Shown in pieces: positions 1-8,000 of a stretch of 10,437 bases of DNA. The DNA is from Amoebophrya sp. AT5.2 (taxonomy: Eukaryota; Sar; Dinophyceae; Syndiniales; Amoebophryaceae). Positions within the stretch are counted from its first letter, which is position 1, and each line of letters begins with the position of its first letter. The translations under genes were made by a program, and so were the position numbers. The notes beneath the pieces are model-generated. The model worked only from the letters and a program-made list of their open reading frames with translations, had not been told where the DNA came from and made no database searches. The stretch covers positions 1 through 10,437 of the forward strand of contig RXOD01006408.1 in the NCBI GenBank assembly GCA_005223375.1, given 5' to 3'.

Positions 1-1
1 C

Positions 2-271
2 GGCAGCGATACCCGACTGAGGAGGCAGCTTTCTATGGCTGAAATTTGGTCAGGTGGGAGCCACCACGTCACAGATTCAGATGGGACGCCGCAGCCCTCT
101 CGTGGGCCTTGGGGCTGGGGGCGTACCAGTTGGAGGCGAATCCTACTTAAGATCCTAGACCTCCTCCCTGGCAATCTTCCACAAGGAAGTGGCAAACAAG
201 TGCAGCATTCTTGTGAACCAGACACGGCAAGCCTAGACCTGGACCTAGACCTGAATTTTTTCAACCCTTAA
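2..271 (+). CDS. Uncertain 3'-partial open frame at left edge
   Basis: This frame is open from the window edge through 89 codons to a TAA at 269-271, with the first ATG at 35-37. The predicted peptide has a Trp/Gly/Pro-rich middle, a short Leu/Ile-rich helix-like segment, and ends in Leu-Asp repeats encoded by the CCTRGA hexamer repeat at 232-255. I recognise no family. Its stop codon overlaps the stop codon of the minus-strand lysine-rich gene, so the two are tail to tail with no intergenic space; that is unusual for two genuine genes and suggests at least one is spurious. It could be the last exon of a plus-strand gene lying to the left, a decayed element, or chance. Confidence 0.2.
   Translation, partial: GSDTRLRRQLSMAEIWSGGSHHVTDSDGTPQPSRGPWGWGRTSWRRILLKILDLLPGNLPQGSGKQVQHSCEPDTASLDLDLDLNFFNP
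232..255. repeat. Short CCTRGA hexamer tandem repeat (4 units)
   Basis: Four consecutive hexamers read CCTAGA, CCTGGA, CCTAGA and CCTGAA. They lie in the last codons of the left-edge frame and just past the stop of the lysine-rich gene. The last unit is degenerate. No function is implied. Confidence 0.6.
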
Positions 272-450
272 TTCTTGGCCGCGTCCAGGTCCGCGTTGAT
301 CTTCGCCAGCTGCTCATCCAGCTCGGCAAGCTCCACCTGCCCCTTCTTCACCTTCACCAGCGCCTTCTTCTTCGCCTTCTTCTGCGCCGGAGTCTCCTTC
401 ACCTTCTTCTTGCCCCCCTTCGCCTTCTCCCCCTTCGCCTTCTTCGCCAT
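268..450 (-). CDS. Small lysine-rich basic protein, 60 aa
   Basis: A complete 60-residue frame runs from ATG (448-450) to TAA (268-270). An in-frame TAA ten codons upstream makes this the first possible ATG, and AAGATGG is a good eukaryotic initiation context. There are 19 lysines, 17 of them in residues 3-36, interspersed with Ala and Gly. Residues 38-58 switch to a Leu/Ala/Asp/Glu heptad-like pattern that could form a short amphipathic helix or coiled coil. No cysteine, signal peptide or membrane segment is visible. The composition suggests a nucleic-acid or chromatin-binding peptide such as small histone-tail-like proteins, but this is inference only, as I do not recognise the family. It lies downstream of the STIMATE-family gene in the same orientation. 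It could instead be the terminal exon of a longer gene, although the upstream stop argues against extension without splicing. Confidence 0.5.
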   Translation of the reverse strand: MAKKAKGEKAKGGKKKVKETPAQKKAKKKALVKVKKGQVELAELDEQLAKINADLDAAKN

Positions 451-1081
451 CTTGACGCTAGTAACCGATGCCGATGCCGATTACGATTTTCGCTCTTGGT
501 CGTGCTGCTGCTGCTTTTGGGAGCTTCCTTTCGGTATCAGGGGACACGGTGGCGGCGACCAAGGATCGCCTGTGAAGAGGCGAAGCCGGAGAAGAGAAAC
601 CGGCGAAACAGCTGCGTCGGGCGCTCCAACACGATTCCTCGCGGCATGGGCAAGGCGATTTGTTGTGACATCTTTAGTACTGGGAGAGAAAACTAATCTT
701 AATTCACTCCGACTCCTGTTGATGTCGTTGGTCTAATTTTAGAGTTACTGCCAACTTTGTGGCGAATTCAGTTGTTTTTCTCCCACACTAGTTGGCTTGC
801 GTCCTCCAACCCAATTCCGTAAGGCTTGCAAAAAGCGAACAGTTTATGTGTTCCCATGCAACTGGTGCAGCTGCAGCTTACTTTCGGAAGTAACTGTTGT
901 GTCTCCTTGTTCCGGCGCCCAGCCTGAGCTGCCGTAGCCAGTGCGACGCACGGAAATTGTAGTAGATCTAGATACGCAGGAGAAAGATGACAGAACTCCG
1001 TGGCTCGCGGCGCAAACACCAGACCGCGACCTGCGCTGCGCCTAGACGAGGCCGCTTAGTTTTGCAGCTTCCGCTTCAGCA
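451..1081. other. Intergenic region between lysine-rich gene and STIMATE-family gene
   Basis: These 631 bp contain the 3' flank of the STIMATE-family gene and the 5' flank of the lysine-rich gene. Open frames here are short, lack homology I can recognise, or are antisense shadows. A three-unit CCGATK repeat (465-482) lies just upstream of the lysine-rich start. No AATAAA signal is visible on the minus strand after the STIMATE-family stop. I see no RNA gene. Confidence 0.5.
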
Positions 1082-3276
1082 TCAATCGGGCGGCGGTGCG
1101 AAAGCAGCTAAACCACTCTTACGCACTTCTTCGGCATCGCCGTGAAACGGTTCATAATTGCCGTGCTGTTGCGACACCGCCGTCCTCGTCCTGCCTATTT
1201 GGACTGCGCCGAGCGCAACCTTACCACCAGCTGCATCGACGTCTTTGAGCTGGATAGCTTCGACTTCTCCTTCTTCGGATAGTCCGGGACTCTGCAGCTG
1301 GTGTTCCTGCTGGTCCTCCTCTCTTAGCGCAGCCCCGAACCCCCCTGCGGCCTCCATACCTTCGAGACTACCCACTTCCGTCGCCGCGGCCGCCGATGCC
1401 AGCTGAGAACCGCTATCCGACTGACGCAGAGAAGCGTGCTTTGGTTTTCGTCCTCCCGCGGTTGATTTACTCAGCACCTTATCCTGGAGGTAGTTCCGGA
1501 CGGTGCTCGAGGCCTGGTTCAGTTTGCTTCCGAGAGCAGTGACGCCGTTTTTTAACTTGATTTCTCGACGAGGACGCACGTTGTGCGTGAGGTCCTTCAC
1601 CTTGCGGTTGGTGCTGGGGGCGTGGCGTAGGGGAGGTTGGGCAACCTTCTGCAGCTGATTGGTGGCATGATAGGCGAACCCAGGTCGCAGTCTCGCAGCC
1701 CTGTGGTCCTCGGGCGATGACAGACCATCAGCAGGATCCATGTCCGGCCTATTCCGAGGACCAGCGCCGACGTAATCAGCGTCGCCTTCCCCGCCTGAGT
1801 CTCCGAAGCCGCCTTCGTCCAGGCTGCTGTGACCGCTGTCGTCAATCGCGAACTGGTGAGCGGACTCGCCGTAGTCATCCGAGTCGATCTCGTGCTCCTC
1901 GAAATCAAACCCGTTGACCTCATCCACCTTCGCAGCGCCGCCAGTCCACGTGTGGTCACCGCCAGGGTGGTCTTTGCATTGGCTGATCATCTTCAAGTTC
2001 AGGTTGAGCTGCTGTGCTCCTCGTCTATTCTCTTTTCTTCTTCTCCTGCTTGGCCTAGTTTGCCGCATATTCGAATTCGATGCTTCATCGCGCAGCGGGT
2101 CCTCCGGGTCGCAACGACCACGTCCCCGGACAGTAGAGCCGTGGCCCTCCACTACAACATCACGTGCATCCTCCGACGCCCCCCCTGCTGCTCCACGATC
2201 CGCGGACTGTAGAAAGTTGTCTGTGACCCACAGCGCGATGCAACTCATTACCACGGGGCACACGACCATGACGAAGACCAGTTTCGCCCGCGGATAGGGG
2301 TTGAACACCCCCAAAATCACGCTCGCCACCCCCAGCAAAACCGGGTAGAAGACCTGCACAAACAGCAGCACGACGAACTTCGAGAAAATCACGATCAGCT
2401 GGTAGTCGAACAGCTGCCGCCGCCAGACTTTGTGCGAAATAACCAACTTGCTGGTCGTGGTCACACTCACATTCGCATTCGGGTTCGGGTTCGGGACGTA
2501 GTAATTCCCGATGTCGGCGTACTCAGGACGGAACCACTTGGTGTCGCACCACAAGGCGCACCTCGTGGAGGTGTAGACTTTGCAGAGGATTTTCAGCGAC
2601 AGAAACGTGACAAAGACGCCCAGCGTACAGTCGAGCATCAGATTGATCCAGTAAAAGTTGCAGGCGTCGGAATTCGGAGCCGTCGTAAGGAAAGCAAAAA
2701 GCTTAGACAGAAGGATATTCACCGCGTGGACAACAAAAGCAGCGACGCCCTGGTGTGATAGAATTAATTTAAATTTATTTCATTCGGGGCTGCAGTTCTT
2801 TAAGTTCATCAACATTCTAAAGCGACATTTGAAAGTGAATCTGAACAACAAGTGCATCTACAACCGCAACGTATCAACCTAGTATCGTATGCTTGTTAGT
2901 AGTAGTACAACTACTTAAGTACCTGCTTTGACGTGTCGAGGAACCAGACGTGCCAGCTTCTTCGTACCGGGTCCGTGAACCTCTTGTAGACGAGCGACAC
3001 GAAGCAGGTTAGCATCAGAAACGCCTGGAGCCACCACCCAAAGGAGCCGAATTTCCCGAGCAAAACGCACTCTTGGTTCGCGTGGGCGTGCTCCGTCTGG
3101 ATTTTGCTTCTGGAGTGGATTTCATCCGGAGAGGGAAAACCAACGCTGCTCCCGGGCAGCATCCCCGCAGGAGGCAAACCTGCTGCCGCTGCCGAGGACG
3201 CGTTTATTATTCCGAGCGTGCCAGTAACAGCTCCGGCTTCGACCGCCTGTTGCAAAGTGGTCGTGGCATTTAGCAT
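1082..3276 (-). CDS. STIMATE/TMEM110-family multi-pass membrane protein with long charged tail
   Basis: Two exons (3276-2923 and 2749-1082) join in phase 0 to give 673 residues. The ATG at 3274-3276 is the first after an in-frame TGA. Residues 1-78 are Ala/Gly/Ser-rich. The family core spans residues 79-298: a membrane segment at 79-97, then KRF..P, a Trp-rich link and the signature WFLDTSKQ (111-118), a second segment at 119-139, DAC-NFYWINLMLDCTLG (146-162) opening the third, and two more hydrophobic segments at about 231-262 and 272-293 ending in WVTDNFL. This layout matches animal STIMATE (TMEM110), an ER protein that promotes STIM-ORAI calcium entry, and the yeast vacuolar-membrane relative YPL162C. 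Family identity is read from these motifs; a role in calcium is inference. Residues 299-673 are an added hydrophilic tail with an arginine cluster (350-361) and an acidic patch (393-413). Human STIMATE is under 300 residues, so the tail is unusual. Confidence 0.87.
2750..2922 (-). other. Intron of STIMATE-family gene (173 bp, phase 0)
   Basis: The donor is CAG|GTACTTAAG and the acceptor is CACACCAG|GGC. Removing it fuses WFLDTSKQ directly to GVAAFVVHAV, exactly as family members continue from the signature into the second membrane segment. Without splicing the first exon reads three further codons to a TAG. Confidence 0.9.
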
Positions 3277-5099
3277 GTCGGAGTCCGTCGGCGCGGTAGA
3301 GATGAGATGTCACGGCGTCGGCGGGTCGCGAAGATTATAACCGGCGCGCCTATGAAGCAAACTCTTCGGGAACGGAAGAGCAAGTCAGCACGACGCAGCC
3401 ACACATTCCAGAAGCAACAGCAAGCTCGACCATTGCTTCGCTAAACTTTCATCTTTTATTTTGTACGACCACGAGTACGACCTAACGAGGAACGAGGGAT
3501 TATTAATTTAATCACGAAAACTGCGCTCGGCTCGAAAATAAAATTGAAAAAATCCATACTTACACAGTACCACAGTGCATTCATACTCATAGTACCCAAG
3601 AAGAAGAATGAAAGATCTCTTCGATGGGATCAAAGTCGAGGAAACCCCCGACGGACCTTCATCACGATGAAAGACCAAAAAGCAAAAGCAAAAGCAAAAC
3701 CACGCGGCCAGTGCCAGATCTGCTTCTAGAAGAGAATCGTATGTACACGGATAGCCCCAAGAAAGTCTCTTTCTCTCAGTCTCTCGCATGAGCTTGAGCT
3801 GCACCTCCTCTCCCAGTGGTGCTCTGGTGCTGACTCGCGGCTGCTCGCCGGACCGGCGAGGGAGCTGCTTGCATCATCAGCCCTATACTTGTAGTTTGTT
3901 TAGTTTGATGAAAGTTTCGGTTGCGTTCGGAGGTACTACGAATCTGGTACGACAAGAAAAAGCGTTGAAGATGGAGCGGGGTAGTTCGTACAAGGTTCAT
4001 TTTCGAAATTTTCGTAGTCGTTCTAGGTCGCATTAGCTGTCCCTAACGAAGCAGGCGAATTTTCTGAGTGATTCATTCTTACGGTTCATTTGCATTTCTA
4101 GGAAATAACGCAAAAACTGTAGGGCTACGTTGATAGCATTTGTCTGCCTATTTATTACGTACACGTACAAATTACATTTCCTTCCAGGTTTTGATTTTTT
4201 AGGCGGTTCCTACTTCAACTTCTATTCCACTTCCATCTTCTATAATATGTCATCGAATCCGAAACCGAATGCAAGCTTGTTTCTGTTCTTTATATCACGA
4301 CCATCGGGCGGTAGTAGGGATATGGTATCGCTCCACTCCGATGAATATGCGGAGTGCTGTGGATGTTGCCGATGCGGTACGTAGTTGTCGCGCTTTTCGT
4401 CCTTGTTATTTTCTTTCACTTCGTGATAGTGTTCGTGTTGCGAGTGGTACAGCAGCAGCGCCCTGCTAAACCTCGGCTCACATCGAAATCGGTCATCATA
4501 AATTATGAAGGTAGAAGGCCCTGCCGAGTGCTGCGATGGCGCTGGCGACCCTCTTCCTTGTTCAGCTTCAGGATTTATCAGCATCGTATCCTATCAGTCT
4601 ACCATGAAGCATTGATTCACTTTCACAGGAGCTTCATACAGCGAGCATAATTGAATTCATCCCGCCGTGAGAAGCTGAGGCAAGCAGTAGCAGTGCTCGC
4701 AAACCTACAAACTTATGCGGTCGGTCCGCTCCACCGTCTGTGCTGCGGCTACACAAGCGAATCCAGGGCGGTTTTTTTTGTCGTGAAAATCCACGACTCG
4801 TTTGAATTTGGTTTTTCATTCGAAGAACATTGGCACTGTTGTATATGACGACTTGGTCCAGCAGCAGGAGCTGCAGCAAGAATTGAATTTATTGAAATTG
4901 AATTTAGAATCGGTATTAATGAAGTAGAAGTAGATAGATAGAAGAAGCAATATAACGGTCCTCAGCCTTACGCGAACACACGACCACAGCTATTGCGAAA
5001 CTGCAATCGTAGGTAGACATCGAGATTCACAACAGTCGATCGTGGGCGGTAGAGATAAAACAAAAAGTGATATCCATCTTGGATGTAGTTGGCGGAAGA
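3277..5099. other. 1.8-kb intergenic region, no convincing gene
   Basis: This stretch holds the 5' flank of the STIMATE-family gene and the 3' flank of the PPR gene. It is more AT-rich than the coding regions. Only scattered frames of about 60-115 codons occur; the longest (4240-4584, minus, 114 codons, ATG start) is His/Asn/Ser-rich with no domain I recognise and could be chance. Small features seen are three AAAAGC units at 3678-3695, a GATA-like simple run near 4930, and a minus-strand AATAAA (4893-4888) about 210 bp past the PPR stop that could serve polyadenylation. No tRNA or rRNA was recognised. Confidence 0.5.
4240..4584 (-). CDS. Doubtful hypothetical protein, 114 aa
   Basis: A single open frame runs from ATG (4582-4584) to TAG. 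Its product would be hydrophilic and rich in His, Ser, Asn and Arg, with no signal peptide or membrane segment and no recognisable motif. Third codon positions are not noticeably GC-biased, unlike the neighbouring genes. Overlapping plus-strand frames of similar length exist, so this is probably a chance frame in intergenic DNA; it is listed only because it is the longest candidate in a 1.8-kb gap and lies in the same orientation as its neighbours. Confidence 0.15.
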   Translation of the reverse strand: MLINPEAEQGRGSPAPSQHSAGPSTFIIYDDRFRCEPRFSRALLLYHSQHEHYHEVKENNKDEKRDNYVPHRQHPQHSAYSSEWSDTISLLPPDGRDIKNRNKLAFGFGFDDIL

Positions 5100-8000
5100 T
5101 TACGCCGGTGTCTGATGAAACATGTCTGGGCGCAGCATGTTGTGCGTGTCAAACGGGGTCCAGCCCAGCTCCGACGCCGCTCCGCCCCTTGCGCCGCCGA
5201 TGTCTGCGGCCCCACTCGTTGAGGGCAACCCCGACGGGAGTCCCTGGTTCGTCGCCGCAGTCTGAGGAAGGTATGAATGTTACTTTCAGCTTCATCTTTC
5301 AGTGATTTATGTATATGTTGCACGATTGATATTGAAATCAGAATCACAATAGGAAAGCGGTGGTTGTACTTGTAGAAAGATCGATGTAGTAACGAAGAAG
5401 CACGAGACGAACTCGAAGTAGAGGCACTCACCAGACTCGCGTGGAACTGTTCCAAGAGGCTTGGCGTGGTAACCATGGCGTCGTGGTTCATAGTGCCGAT
5501 TTTGACCAGGCCGTCTATCCCACTTCCCGGACCGCCTCCAATACCAGCGGCACCCGGGCCTGTACTATCGACGGGGCTCCCACTCGCCGTGGACTGCGTG
5601 TTGGAATTGCTGGCATGCGTATTCGACATGGACATGGACGTCGCGTCGAGGAATTTGAAGTCCACGCCGGAGGTCTGGGTTTGAGGACTCGCCGCGGCCG
5701 CAGCTGCTGCCCCAGTGCCTCCCTGTTGCCCACCCAGCTGCTGCGCTGGCCCAGCCTGCTGCTGGAGCTGGATGTGGTTCTTGCGGCTGTGTTGTGCACA
5801 GATGAAACGGAGGTGAACAAGTGCGAGTAACGCAGATGAAAAGGAAAACATCTTCACAGAACTACGCATCATAGAAGATGAAGAACAATCCTTCCACGAC
5901 CGGACCACGCCGAACAATAGAAAGTAGAAGTTGAAGTAGATGAAAAAAATTAGTGAAGTGTAACTAACAAACTAAGTACTTCCGCGACTGCTGCTGCCTC
6001 CGGATCAGGCTCGACCTGGTCGTGTTGTCCGTTCGCGGCCCCCTTGGGTGGATTTTTGGGACACTGAGTCCCGCCTGCGCGTACATCCAGTTGATGTGGG
6101 CTTCTGTCTCCGTCTCGCTGTATCCGCAGCGGCGGTACAGCCGGACGAGAATCTGGTAGGTGACGTGGCTCGGGCTCCCGATCTGCGAGTGCAGCTCCTT
6201 CGAGGTGAGCTCTTCGAAGGTGCGAATTCCCGTCTGCAGGTCGTTGGCCTTCACGCACCCGTCCAACAAAGAGTTGAACACCAGTTCGTCGGGAGAGAGA
6301 CCGCGCTCCCGCAAGTGCCGCATGTAGGTGAGCGCCTTTTCGAGGTGGCCAATCTGGCAAAAACCCTTGATTAAGGTGGAGTAAGTGATCAAGTCCGGCT
6401 CGATCCCATGCGTCTGCTCCAACTCGCGGTACCTTGTAGCATCCTCTTCGTAGTTCCTCGCAAGAACAAAGATCCATCCCATCGATCAATCTTTTTACCC
6501 CAATATCATCAAAAAATAGACGGGTGAATGCAAATTCTTCTCTATCAAAAAATTTTTTTTCGAATAAACACAATTCTTCCGCCTTATCGCAGTCGTGCGC
6601 GCGCACGGCGACGTCGATCATACTGTTGAAAGTGATAGTGTTCACAGCGACCCGCTCCTGCTTCATTTCGTTGAACAGCATCAAGGCTCCCTCCAGGTTC
6701 CGCGCCATCCCGTACCCCTTCATCAGGGTCGTGTACAGGATGGTGTTGTGGTGCTTCCCAATTCGCTTGATGTCCTGGAACACAAACAAGGCCTTCTCGA
6801 TGTCGCCTGTCGTCGATCAGAAACAATGGATTCATGTTGGATCGACCATCTTCTTCTTCTTGTTCATGTGCATGCCTCCACCGCCTGCTCGTCGTAATAT
6901 TTTAAGTTCGTCTTCGTTTTACGTAAGTACTTAGTTCGTTGTTACCGCATTTGACGCAGGCGTCCAGCATGCAGCCGAAGGTAACGGCGTTCGCGTTCTC
7001 GTGCAGGGACTCTTTTAAGCGGAGCCACTCGCGCCACACGCTGTCAATGTCACCGGCCTGGCCGTACGCCTTCACGAGAATGCCCAAGGTCACGGAGGAA
7101 GGCTGGATCCCGTTCGCGCGCATCTGCCGAAGAATCGACTCGAGCCGGGCCATATCGCGGGTGCGACAACAAGCATCGAGGAGAGAGTTGAACAAAACCT
7201 CGTCCACGTCCTGTTCAGTTTGATTGTTGCTTAGCTTCCACCTTGGAGAAAAAATGAACGTACGTAGCTAGGTAGGCAGGTACCACGGAAGGCGTTCGAA
7301 TTCGTCGTCGTTGCCGTTGGAGGAGGTGGAGGTGTACTAGGGGTAGTCGGCACTGGCAGTGACAGTGGCATGTAGGGAATAAGTACACAACTTCTAGCAC
7401 TGACGCATCTACGTCTACCCATACCCGATCCTGAAACTAATAGAGAGACGTACCCCCGGCTGTTGGTGCACGAATCGTTCCACGACTTGGATGCCCCTCT
7501 GCAGCAGTTTTGGTTCGTGGTAGTGGTTTACCGTTTTCATGAGAATGCGGGAGATCGCAAACTTGTCGCATACGATCCCTTCGAACTGCATTTCTTCCAG
7601 CGTGGCCCAGGCTTCTTCGACTCGTTTCGAGCGGACGGCTTTTTCCAGTTGCACGTGGTAGTTCATGGATTTGCCATCCATGTTGCTTGACGTTGTCCCA
7701 CTAGTACCGGGCATTCCACCTGCCGTTCCACCGCCCGCAGAAAAGGGCGGAATTTGCGCCGCCGGGCCGCCTCCATTCGGCACGAACGAGTGCTGCGGCT
7801 GCTGTATCAGAGGGGGCTGGTGCTGGTTGTTGTTCATGTTGAGGTTGACGTTGCTCTGATGATGCACCTGCTGATGTTGCTGCTGCTGTAGTAGAAGCTG
7901 TTCCTGGTGAAGATGGTCGGCGTGATCCACCTGATGCGAAGTAGATGCGCCGCTGTTGTTCGGCATGACGTTGTGCTGTTGCTGGTGGGGCTGGTTCAGC

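Noticed and set aside
275..736. 153-codon plus-strand frame rich in Phe, Ser and Ala
   Set aside because: It is the antisense of the lysine codons in the 60-residue gene (AAG read as CTT/TTC), then continues into unrelated sequence.
768..1019. 83-codon minus-strand frame between two genes
   Set aside because: Its first codon with that length is not supported by homology or context; the composition is unremarkable and no motif is visible.
1082..2722. Reading the STIMATE-family protein from a GTG at 2722 as a complete bacterial-style gene
   Set aside because: It would lose the first membrane segment and the WFLDTSKQ signature, both present in the upstream exon and joined by canonical splice sites.
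5964..6482. Stand-alone 172-codon PPR gene starting at the ATG near 6480
   Set aside because: The ATG lies inside an intron; the first residues do not fit a PPR repeat, whereas splicing at 6571/6433 restores correct repeat spacing with the upstream exon.
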